DNA of 33,669 nucleotides from Gemmatimonadota bacterium (GTDB taxonomy: Bacteria > Gemmatimonadota > Gemmatimonadetes > Longimicrobiales > Gaopeijiaceae): positions 1 to 33,669 of the forward strand of contig JACQVF010000036.1 of the NCBI GenBank assembly GCA_016209885.1, given 5' to 3'. Each line of letters starts with the position of its first letter. The stretch's first letter is position 1. The notes beneath the pieces were generated by a model, which worked only from the letters and a program-made list of their open reading frames with translations, ran no database searches and was not told where the DNA came from. Positions 14,722 through 21,538 of this stretch are shown here, piece by piece. A program made the translations under genes and the position numbers.

Positions 14722-16873
14722 ATGGCGGGCCTTGCTTGACCGCCTGGCGCCGCCGGAGCCCCTCAGCAGCAGCGCTCCACGCCGCCTGCCCATCCCGCCT
14801 CCCCGTCTCGACCATCCCAGCCTCACCCGGGCCAGCGGAGCGCTGGGAACGCCCGGACGGAGCGAGGGGGACGACGCGCTCGCGCAACCCGCGGCCCTGG
14901 ACTTCGACGGCCGTACAGCCGGAGCGGGGACCGTCGGCCTCGCCCCGGCCCCTGCCTCGAAGGCCGGACATAGCACCGCGACTTCCGGGCACCGCACGGT
15001 GACCACTCGCTCGGTGGTCGCCGGCGCGCGATCGGCTCCTGCACCAGAAGCCGGCGACTCGGCGCCTACCCTGGCGCAACGACTCTCACGCGTTCTCCAG
15101 CCGCCACTCGAGAGCTATCTCTCCCCCCAGACCGTCCTTGACTGGCCACACGACTTCTTCCCGTACCAGCGCGGAGGGATCCACGCCCTGATTGCCCGGG
15201 ACGCGCTGCTGCTGGCGGATGACATGGGCCTGGGTAAGACGATCCAGGCGGTGGCCGCGCTGCGGATCCTGCTTCACCTCCGCAGGATCGAGACGGCTCT
15301 GCTCGTGGTTCCGGCCGGGCTCATCAGCCAGTGGCAGCGTGCCGTACGCGAGTGGGCGCCCGAGGTTCGCACCAGCACCGTGAGAGGCGCCCCCTCGCAG
15401 CGGGCGTGGCAGTGGGGCGCGCCGGCCCACGTCCACCTCACGAGTTACGAGACGCTGCGCGCCGACTTCACCCAGAATCCTATTTCGCCGCCGAGGCGCA
15501 CGGTGTGGGATGTCGTGGTCCTGGACGAGGCTCAACGGATCAAGAACAGGGACTCGGACATCAGCAGGACGTGCAAGCGCCTTCCTCGCTGGCGTGCGTG
15601 GGCTCTGACCGGCACGCCGCTCGAGAATCGCATCGAGGATCTTGCTTCAATTTGCGAGTTCCTGACGAGCTGGCAGGACGGTCAGCCACTGCTCCGGTTG
15701 ACGCCCGGGCCGGATCTACGGGCCCGGCACGTATCACTTCAGCTCCGGCGGAAGAAGGGGGATGTGTTGCCCGAGCTGCCGCCGAAGACCGTTGCCGAGG
15801 TCGCACTCCAACTGACGGGCGCACAGCGCGCCAGTTATGATCGTGCCGAACGGGAGGGTATCGTCGAGCTCAAGGCCCTCGGCGCGACGATTCGCATCAC
15901 GCATGTCCTCGAGCTGATCACGCGTCTCAAGCAGATCTGCAACTTCTGCCCCGAAACCGGGGAATCCGCCAAGCTGATGGATCTCTCGGAGCGACTGGGC
16001 ACGCTTGTCGAGGAGGGGCACCGGGCACTCGTCTTCTCGCAGTACACCGATGATCGCTTCGGCGCTAGCGCGATCGCGCGGGCAATCGAGGCGTTTCGAC
16101 CTGTCGTGTACACGGGTGAGTTGTCGGCGGCCGCACGCGACCATGCGATCACCGATTTCAAGCGCAGGACCGAGCGCAAGGCGCTGATCCTCTCGCTTCG
16201 AGCCGGCGGGCAGGGGCTGAACCTCCAGGAAGCCTCCTACGTGTTTCACTTCGACCGGTGGTGGAACCCCGCGGTCGAGCGCCAGGCCGAAGACCGCGCG
16301 CATCGACTCGGCCAGTTCTCGCCGGTCACGATCTACAAGTACGTATGCGAAGGCACGATCGAAGAGAGGATCGACGCGATCCTCCGCCAGAAGCAGAGAC
16401 TCTTCGACGACTTGGTCGACGACGTCTCGATCGACCTGGCAGTGCACCTGACCCCCGAGGAGATCTTCGGCCTGTTCGGCCTCGCTCCACCGGCACCGCG
16501 GCACCGCCGGCCGGCAGACCGCGTCTCGGGATTCAGTGGTATGTCCGGCGAAGAGTTCGAGGAGTATGTAGCCCGCTTGCTCCGGCGCCTCGGCTGGTCC
16601 GTGGAGGTTACGCGCCGGTCACGTGACGGTGGCCTGGACCTCCGTGCCGTGAAGACCGATCCCACGGGCATCGAATCCGTGCTCTACGTCCAGTGCAAGA
16701 ACCAGCAGATTCCCGTGGGCGTGAGCGTGGTCCGTGAGCTGAAGGGTGTGCTCGATCCGGGGGCGCAGGGGGTGGTCGTTTCCCCGAGCGGTTTCACGGC
16801 GGAGGCCGCGCGGTTTGCCCGGGACCGTGGCATCCGGCTCTGGGATGCCGACCATCTCGGCGCACTCGCGTAG
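14690..16873 (+). CDS. SNF2-family helicase fused to a C-terminal Mrr-type nuclease domain (component 5)
   Basis: The protein has 727 residues. Residues about 20-125 form a Pro/Ala/Ser/Gly-rich low-complexity linker. The SNF2 motor follows: Walker A DDMGLGKT (177-184), VVPAGLISQWQ (motif Ia), DEAQ (279-282), LTGTP (306-310), then in the second lobe VFSQYTD, LSLRAGGQGLNL and DRAHRLGQ. It is thus a complete Rad54/HepA-like dsDNA translocase. From about 613 a separate domain begins: SGEEFEEYVARLLRRLGW, RSRDGGLDLR (Asp650), YVQCKN (Gln668, Lys670) and VVVSPSGFTAEAARFA. This is the Mrr_cat/PD-(D/E)xK restriction endonuclease fold with its D...QxK site. It is predicted to move along DNA and cut it. 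The start at 14690 lies inside component 4 (32-base overlap). A later start within the low-complexity part cannot be excluded, though I see no better ribosome site. Confidence 0.88.
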   Translation: MSWWSLRPRSRWRALLDRLAPPEPLSSSAPRRLPIPPPRLDHPSLTRASGALGTPGRSEGDDALAQPAALDFDGRTAGAGTVGLAPAPASKAGHSTATSGHRTVTTRSVVAGARSAPAPEAGDSAPTLAQRLSRVLQPPLESYLSPQTVLDWPHDFFPYQRGGIHALIARDALLLADDMGLGKTIQAVAALRILLHLRRIETALLVVPAGLISQWQRAVREWAPEVRTSTVRGAPSQRAWQWGAPAHVHLTSYETLRADFTQNPISPPRRTVWDVVVLDEAQRIKNRDSDISRTCKRLPRWRAWALTGTPLENRIEDLASICEFLTSWQDGQPLLRLTPGPDLRARHVSLQLRRKKGDVLPELPPKTVAEVALQLTGAQRASYDRAEREGIVELKALGATIRITHVLELITRLKQICNFCPETGESAKLMDLSERLGTLVEEGHRALVFSQYTDDRFGASAIARAIEAFRPVVYTGELSAAARDHAITDFKRRTERKALILSLRAGGQGLNLQEASYVFHFDRWWNPAVERQAEDRAHRLGQFSPVTIYKYVCEGTIEERIDAILRQKQRLFDDLVDDVSIDLAVHLTPEEIFGLFGLAPPAPRHRRPADRVSGFSGMSGEEFEEYVARLLRRLGWSVEVTRRSRDGGLDLRAVKTDPTGIESVLYVQCKNQQIPVGVSVVRELKGVLDPGAQGVVVSPSGFTAEAARFARDRGIRLWDADHLGALA

Positions 16874-17294
16874 CCGGAGTAGGAACCATGGTCCGCCGGG
16901 ACCCCCTCAACAGGTCTGGACGTGCGGGACTACCGCATCCGGCTCCTACGTTGGGGACGCCAGTCCATCCGCTCACTCGATCAGCGCCTTGAAGACGCCG
17001 TCCGCCGGAGCCGGCCGCGGTGCGGTCGAGATGGTCCATCTCGATCCTGGACCGAATCATGAGTCCACCCCCACTCGGGTCGGTTTCTGGGGGAGGATAT
17101 GCCCGACCTCGTCGACGAGGACGAGCGAGGCCGTCTCGTGCTCGTCGCTGGCGAGTCCAACTCCACCTGGCTGACGGGCGGGTCCGGCGAGAGGACGAAG
17201 ATTGACATCGATCCTGGCGACCGCCTGGCGGTTATTCACGCCCTCGGCCGTTGGGAACGCGACCGCCTTCAGCTCGTCCTCGACCGTGCGCGTC
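16874..17294. other. Right-hand non-coding part of the island
   Basis: This is 421 bases between the SNF2-nuclease stop and the DUF6883 remnant. Both strands have open frames but none resembles a known family. A short inverted repeat (GGTCC/GGACC around 16890) is too weak to call. It may contain decayed gene sequence from before the insertion. Confidence 0.4.
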
Positions 17295-17473
17295 ATGTAC
17301 CTCGACGTGTCGAAGAGCGTGCAGCCCGCGCATGGCAGCAAGTATATGCTGGACGGGCAGATCGAAGCGCACGAAGGAAGCTCGGCCAAGGTGCCAAGGT
17401 GCGCACCATCTGGATCGTTGACCGCGGACAGGAGGCGCCGCGTCTCGCCACTGCGTACGCGCAGGAAGGGTGA
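17295..17473 (+). pseudogene. DUF6883 gene remnant broken by an 8-bp tandem duplication (right copy)
   Basis: From the ATG at 17295 the frame reads MYLDVSKSVQPAHGSKYMLD and on to EGSSAK, then breaks. The eight bases GTGCCAAG are duplicated in tandem (CCAAG-GTGCCAAG-GTGCGC, 17386-17401). Removing one unit restores a frame that continues VRTIWIVDRGQEAPRLATAY and ends at the TGA 17471-17473. That restored C-terminus (VRTxWIVxxGxxxPRLxTAY) matches the DUF6883 family signature. The N-terminal half expected of DUF6883 is missing. The TGA overlaps a GTG and lies 8 bases before the DUF4926 ATG, the usual DUF6883-DUF4926 pairing. It is a broken gene unless frameshifting rescues it. Confidence 0.7.
17303..17391 (+). 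repeat. 89-bp direct repeat, right copy
   Basis: It is identical to 10858-10946 in the same orientation. It lies 430 bases beyond the end of the island operon and directly before the remaining C-terminal part of DUF6883 and the DUF4926 gene. Confidence 0.95.
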
Positions 17474-17481
17474 GGATCGAC

Positions 17482-17688
17482 ATGCTCAAGGAACATGAGC
17501 GGGTAGTCCTGACGGTATCCGTCCCAGAGGAAAAGCTCGAGCCGGGGGACGTGGGGACGGTCGTGCATGTGTATCCGGACGGGCAGGCCTACGAGGTCGA
17601 GTTCGTCACGCTGGACGGCCGGACTGCGGCGGTCGTGACGCTCGAAGCCCCACAGGTTCGTCCCGTTTCGTCCCGTTTCGCGCCCTGA
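17482..17688 (+). CDS. DUF4926 domain protein
   Basis: The 68-residue protein gives LKEHERVVLTVSVPEEKLEP and then GDVGTVVHVYPDGQAYEVEF, followed by VTLDGRTAAVVTLEAPQVRP: the full DUF4926 signature, a small SH3-like beta-barrel. The ATG at 17482 is preferred because GAGGA (17472-17476) sits 5 bases upstream; a GTG at 17470 in the same frame is an alternative that overlaps the DUF6883 stop. DUF4926 genes are typically paired with a DUF6883 gene and the pair is suspected to be toxin-antitoxin-like, but I know of no firm function. Here the partner is broken, so this gene is an orphan. The last codons contain a tandem 10-base repeat (CCCGTTTCGT-type) coding VSSRF. Confidence 0.82.
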   Translation: MLKEHERVVLTVSVPEEKLEPGDVGTVVHVYPDGQAYEVEFVTLDGRTAAVVTLEAPQVRPVSSRFAP

Positions 17689-17934
17689 GATCACCCACGC
17701 GCGCAAGCTGGCGGCGGGCTCCTGATGGGGTTCACGGAAAGCGTCCTGAAGCGGGCTTCATGCCTGCAGTTCCACCGCGTGACGCGCGGCATGTGGGGGC
17801 AAGCCGGCCAGAGACCTGCGTGGACGCGGTTCAACCCCACTCGCTTTCACCGCTTGGTCTTGATCAGGCTGCTGCCCTACAAGCGGGAACTCGTCACGGT
17901 CTGGTGCCCGTCGCGGGAGGGCGCCGGCAGGGGT
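17689..17934. other. Intergenic region without recognised gene
   Basis: This is 246 bases between the DUF4926 gene and the convergent lipoprotein gene. No terminator-type hairpin or protein-like frame was found. Confidence 0.4.
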
Positions 17935-18516
17935 CTACTTCTTCGAGGACGCGGGCTTGTTCTTGGAGGACGCAGGCTCGTTCTTGGACGACGCCGGCTT
18001 GTTCTTGGCCAACTCCTTGGCCCGGGCGCCTTCGATCTTGTACAACTGGGAAAACATCTTCGCATGCCTCGCCGCCGTGGCCGCGGCTTTCTTGCCCGGA
18101 CCATACACGAGCACCTGGACCTTTGGGCCGCGCTTGACCACGACGAGCCGTCCGTCCTTCAACTTGAGCCGCTCACGCGGAGGATTGACCCGGAAGCTGA
18201 AGTGGAACTCCGTGACGATGGTGCCGAAACACGAAGGCGCGAAGCGAATTGTGTAGTCCGCCTCCTCACGCGCTGAGATCTTCGGACGCTGCATGCACTG
18301 GAGCTGCGGCGGCAGGGCAGCGGGTTTCGTAAGTCCCTTGTAGATCTGCTCGGAGATCGAGTCGACCAGGGCCACCCGGGAGAAGGTGACGCTCTCCTCC
18401 TGGCCGTTGGGAGAGGGTGCCACGGGACCTTCGCCGCAGCCCAGCCAACCCAACAGAATTAGCGGCAGCCAAGCCACGCGCCGCAACACAGTTCCCCGCA
18501 GCGGGCCATGGCTCAT
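17935..18516 (-). CDS. Putative lipoprotein with a repetitive Lys/Pro/Ala/Ser tail
   Basis: The 193-residue protein has no recognised family. Residues about 11-27 form a signal sequence ending LLGWLGC, an imperfect lipobox with Leu-Gly-Cys, so lipid attachment is likely but not certain. The body (about 40-150) is mixed, with a beta-rich segment around FGTIVTEFHFSFRVNP and two cysteines (CMQRP, APSCFG) that may form a disulfide. The last about 25 residues are a seven-residue repeat: NKPASSK, NEPASSK, NKPASSK. It is encoded by three 21-base units. Such a basic, disordered tail could contact peptidoglycan or nucleic acid. The start at 18516 is supported by a strong promoter directly upstream (18522-18551), which would give a nearly leaderless mRNA. 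Confidence 0.7.
   Translation of the reverse strand: MSHGPLRGTVLRRVAWLPLILLGWLGCGEGPVAPSPNGQEESVTFSRVALVDSISEQIYKGLTKPAALPPQLQCMQRPKISAREEADYTIRFAPSCFGTIVTEFHFSFRVNPPRERLKLKDGRLVVVKRGPKVQVLVYGPGKKAAATAARHAKMFSQLYKIEGARAKELAKNKPASSKNEPASSKNKPASSKK
17948..18010 (-). repeat. Three 21-bp tandem repeats coding the PASSK tail
   Basis: The units are 17948-17968, 17969-17989 and 17990-18010, each of the form GACGCxGGCTxGTTCTTGGxx on the plus strand. They differ at a few positions and keep the frame, so unit gain or loss would lengthen or shorten the lipoprotein tail by seven residues. Confidence 0.9.
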
Positions 18517-18521
18517 GCTAC

Positions 18522-18551
18522 AGTATGCGGTATTGTGTACCGCGGTGTCAA
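18522..18551 (-). promoter_or_regulatory. Sigma-70-type promoter of the lipoprotein gene, probably leaderless
   Basis: On the minus strand a perfect TTGACA (plus positions 18546-18551) is followed by an 18-base spacer and CATACT (18522-18527; 4 of 6 matches to TATAAT). Only five bases then separate the -10 box from the ATG at 18516. Transcription would start at or next to the A of the start codon. Confidence 0.6.
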
Positions 18552-18567
18552 GATTTGCAAGATTTGC
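18550..18567. repeat. 9-bp tandem duplication beside the -35 box
   Basis: AAGATTTGC occurs twice head-to-tail at 18550-18567, overlapping the outer edge of the lipoprotein -35 box. It may be chance or an activator site. Confidence 0.5.
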
Positions 18568-18620
18568 GGGTTTCCAGGCTCGCCTCGAAGGGATGGGTGC
18601 CCGGGCCCGCGCATCTTGAC

Positions 18621-19835
18621 TCAGTGTGGTCCGGCGGCCGCGAGCCCGCCGGCGCGCACCAGCTCGAGCAGCAGCCCCGAGGCCGCCTCGCCGAGGTCGC
18701 TCGTGCCGTGGTTGTAGTTCCGCAGCAGGATGACGCCGACCCGGGACTCGGGATCGAAGGCGATGTAGGCGTTGTAGCCGGCCAGGGAGCCGCTGTGCGC
18801 CACGAGCTTGATGCCATCCTCGGCCGTTCGTACGAAGAAGCCGATGCCGTAGCCGTCCGTGGGGCTCTCGGGCGTGTGGATCCGCATCATCTCGGCGCGA
18901 CTCTCGGCCCGGAGGATCCTGCCGCCGGCGGCGCCGGTCATGCCGGCGACGAAGCGGCCGAGGTCCAGGACGGTGGTGTAGACGCCGCCGTTCGGGACCT
19001 TGTAGCCACGGCCCCGGTGCTCGCGGGCGGGCGTCTCGAGGTCCACGGTCCCGTCCTCGCGGCTCGCGTGGCCGACGGCGAGATCGGGGAGCCAGTCGTG
19101 CGGCACAATGAACGCCGTTCGCGTCATCCCCAGTGGCCTGAAGATCTCCTCGGTTACGAGCTCCATGAACGGACGGCCCGCCGCTCGCGAGATGGCGAGC
19201 CCGAGTACACCGAACCCGATGTTCGAGTACGAGTAGCGCGCGCCCGGCACGGTGTCGAAGGAGGTGGCGGGAATGGACGCGAGGATCTTGTCCTCCCAGA
19301 CCTCGATGGGCCCGGAGGCCGCCCCGTCGAGGCGCGGCTCGCGGATGATCCCCGCCGTGTGGCTTGCGAGCTGGCGGAACGTGATGGGTGCGCTGCCGGC
19401 CCTCGGATTCGCGAAGCCGCGGACCGCGGGGAGGTGCTTCTCGACCGGTTCGTCGAGTCCGAGGACGCCCCGTTCCACGAGCTGCATGAGCGCCACTGCC
19501 GTGACGGATTTGCTGATGGAGCCGATGCGGTAGATGGTCTCGACGCCGGCAGGGATGCGCCGCTCCGGGTCAGCCCAACCGAACCCCTCGGCCCACACCG
19601 TGCGGTCGCCCACCACCACTGCGGCGGTCACCCCGCCGACGCCGTCCGCCGCCACGTCCTGCCGGATCCGCTCGCGGAAGCGGTCCAGTGCGCTGTACCA
19701 GGCTGCCGACTGCGCGTGGGCGGAGACGGCGAAAAGGAGCGCAGGCACGACGGCGAGCGCCTGGGCGAGGAGGCGGCACCGCGCGAGCGCCCCCCGCTCC
19801 GGCCTCGGCGCCCGGCATGTTCGCTTCAGGCTCAT
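18621..19835 (-). CDS. Exported serine hydrolase, beta-lactamase/class C PBP family
   Basis: The 404-residue protein starts at the ATG at 19835-19833, chosen because AGGAGG lies upstream (plus 19843-19848) and the product then has a signal peptide ending Ser-Ala-His-Ala before Gln-Ser. Catalytic motifs of the beta-lactamase-like fold are complete: SISK at 106-109 (nucleophile Ser106, Lys109), YSN at 203-205, and HSG at 347-349 in place of KTG. The family includes class C beta-lactamases, esterases, D-amino-acid peptidases and peptidoglycan-modifying enzymes; the substrate cannot be told from sequence. It lies 49 bases downstream of the flavoprotein gene on the same strand, so the two may share a transcript. 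A distant relative is encoded at 29691-30962. Confidence 0.88.
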   Translation of the reverse strand: MSLKRTCRAPRPERGALARCRLLAQALAVVPALLFAVSAHAQSAAWYSALDRFRERIRQDVAADGVGGVTAAVVVGDRTVWAEGFGWADPERRIPAGVETIYRIGSISKSVTAVALMQLVERGVLGLDEPVEKHLPAVRGFANPRAGSAPITFRQLASHTAGIIREPRLDGAASGPIEVWEDKILASIPATSFDTVPGARYSYSNIGFGVLGLAISRAAGRPFMELVTEEIFRPLGMTRTAFIVPHDWLPDLAVGHASREDGTVDLETPAREHRGRGYKVPNGGVYTTVLDLGRFVAGMTGAAGGRILRAESRAEMMRIHTPESPTDGYGIGFFVRTAEDGIKLVAHSGSLAGYNAYIAFDPESRVGVILLRNYNHGTSDLGEAASGLLLELVRAGGLAAAGPH

Positions 19836-19884
19836 ACGGTCCCCCTCCTGCAACCCGCTGGCGCGGAGTTTCTCCGCGGCGCGC

Positions 19885-21048
19885 CTAGTGCTCCCGGCCC
19901 TCGAACCAGCGCGCGAGGCGCTCCGTCTCGAACCGGCGCTTCTCCTCGAGGTACTCGGGCGACGCGCCGAGGATGCGGACGGCGGGCTCGGGCTCGGCGT
20001 AGAACTCGCCCTCCACCATGGCCGCCTGGCCGCCGCCCATCTCGAGGAAGCAGGCGCCGCGGCCGTCGAAGAGCGCCGCCGGCGGGCCGCCCAGCAGATC
20101 CGCCGCAATCGCGTGGGCGACGCGCCGCCCGTGTGCCTCCGCGAAGATGCCGGCTTTGGGGAGTGCCAGGCGGTTCGCGAGCGGGATGTTCGTCGCGTCG
20201 CCGATGGCGAAGACGCCGGGCTGGGCGGTGGTCAGCGTGTGCGGGTCGACCTTGACCCACTCGCCGTCGTCCGTGAGGCCGCTATCGCGCACGACCTGCG
20301 GGCACACGTGGGGCGGCGTCACGAGGGCGAGATCGAAGGGGAGCTCGCCATCTTCGTAGACCAGCCGGTCCGCCTCGATTCGCGTCAGTTTCTTGTTCGC
20401 ATGCCACGCGATGCCCCGGCGCGTGAGCTCGTCACCCATCCAGCGCGCGCCCGCCGGCCCCGCGTTCGGGAGGAGCATCGGCTGGAGCGTCGTGAACGTG
20501 AGGTCGACCCGCTCGCGCAGCGCGCGCTCGCGGAAGCCATCGTCCACGAGCATGGCCGCCTCGTACGGTGCCGGCGGGCACTTGTACGGCAGCCCCGCGA
20601 TGGCGACGACCACGCGGCCGCCCTCGAAGCTCGCCAGCCGCCGGGCCGCCGCCTGGACGCTCTCCGGGTCGTAGAGGTTGAAGGCCCGGGGGTGGCCGCT
20701 CAGCCCCGGAACGCGGTCGGCGCGCGGCTCCGCGCCCAGCGAGACCACCAGGTACTCGGCCTCGAAGCTGCCCGCGTCCGTCGCCACCCGCCGCGCCGGC
20801 GGCTCGATCCGCGTGATCTCGGCGCGCACGAAGCGGATTCCCCGGCCGCTCAGGCGCGCGAGCGGGCGCTCCCCTTCCGCCAGGCTGGCGCGCCCCACCA
20901 GAACCCAGAGCTTGCGGAGCCCCATGTAGTACGTCTCACGGCGGTCCACCACGACGATCTCGTGCCCGGCGCCCAGCAACCGCCGGAGCTCCGTCGCTGT
21001 GGCGAGGCCGCCGAAGCCGCCGCCGAGGATGGCGGTGCGGGATTTCAT
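19885..21048 (-). CDS. FAD-dependent pyridine nucleotide-disulphide oxidoreductase, sulfide:quinone reductase-like
   Basis: The 387-residue protein starts at the ATG at 21048-21046. The N-terminus carries the FAD-binding dinucleotide fold ILGGGFGGLATATELR. GLPYKCPPAPYEAA near the middle matches the conserved Cys region of sulfide:quinone reductases and flavocytochrome c. PPHVCPQVV adds a further cysteine. GVFAIGDATNIPL is the second FAD-contact motif (GD) and LPKAGIFAEAHGRRVAHAIA the usual C-terminal helix. The reaction is probably oxidation of sulfide or a related reductant with transfer of electrons to quinone at the membrane, but other members use NADH. The stretch upstream of the ATG does not continue the fold. 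A weak ribosome site precedes the start. Likely followed on the same transcript by the serine hydrolase. Confidence 0.82.
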   Translation of the reverse strand: MKSRTAILGGGFGGLATATELRRLLGAGHEIVVVDRRETYYMGLRKLWVLVGRASLAEGERPLARLSGRGIRFVRAEITRIEPPARRVATDAGSFEAEYLVVSLGAEPRADRVPGLSGHPRAFNLYDPESVQAAARRLASFEGGRVVVAIAGLPYKCPPAPYEAAMLVDDGFRERALRERVDLTFTTLQPMLLPNAGPAGARWMGDELTRRGIAWHANKKLTRIEADRLVYEDGELPFDLALVTPPHVCPQVVRDSGLTDDGEWVKVDPHTLTTAQPGVFAIGDATNIPLANRLALPKAGIFAEAHGRRVAHAIAADLLGGPPAALFDGRGACFLEMGGGQAAMVEGEFYAEPEPAVRILGASPEYLEEKRRFETERLARWFEGREH

Positions 21049-21538
21049 GCGGTGATCCCCGAAAGCGAGCTGGGCTCGCGGTTGTTGTCTCGGCTCATCG
21101 ATGTCGGCTCTCGCGCGCGAAAAACCGTCGGCGGACGCCCTCGTCCCCTGCCAGGTCGGAAGGTAGAGGCGGTGCCGCCGGCGCCGCCAGGGTCCGGCAG
21201 CCGTCCTGTACGTGCGAGGGATGCTGGCTCCGCGGAACTCGCAGCGCGTGAAACGCTCGGGCGATACCGCCACGTCGGGAAACCCTTCGAGAACCAGGTC
21301 ATCGCTGGCGAGCCACCACGCATCGCGGATCGGCTGGTCGACATATGCCGTCTCAAAGAGGGGTGAGGGCCTTCCTGGACGTCCGGAGGCCGGCGTGGGA
21401 ACGGAGGTGAAGGGAGAGGTGGGTTGACCTGCGGCCCGCTCGCGGCCCGCTCGCCTTGCCAGGGGCGCGTTCCGGCGTGTAAACTGGCGGCAGTCTGCAT
21501 CCGATTCTGTATCCACTACGATTCCAGGTTGACTTCCC
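21049..21538. other. Divergent intergenic region with a possible decayed coding segment
   Basis: This is 490 bases between the flavoprotein and D-aminoacylase genes. On the minus strand about 21210-21360 reads in one frame as protein-like sequence with GC-rich third positions (for example DQPIRDAWWLASDDLVLEGF), but no start, ribosome site or family was found. A promoter for the plus-strand gene is proposed at 21456-21485. Confidence 0.35.
21456..21485 (+). promoter_or_regulatory. Candidate sigma-70 promoter for the D-aminoacylase gene
   Basis: TTGCCA (21456-21461; 5 of 6 matches) is separated by 18 bases from TAAACT (21480-21485; 4 of 6 matches). Transcription would start near 21492, about 47 bases before the ATG. 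Confidence 0.4.

Noticed and set aside
11131..16873. Calling the operon a BREX or DISARM system
   Set aside because: Only the BrxD-like ATPase family is shared with BREX and only an SNF2 helicase with DISARM. The defining members of both (PglZ, BrxC, PglX; DrmA, DrmB, methyltransferase) are absent within the window.
17057..17389. A 110-residue minus-strand frame overlapping the right direct repeat
   Set aside because: Its sequence matches no family and crosses the DUF6883 remnant, whose plus-strand reading is better supported. It could be a decayed gene but is not defensible.
10858..17391. A tRNA-type attachment site for an integrase at the island edges
   Set aside because: The repeat is a protein-gene fragment and not tRNA-like, and no integrase gene is present between or near the repeats.
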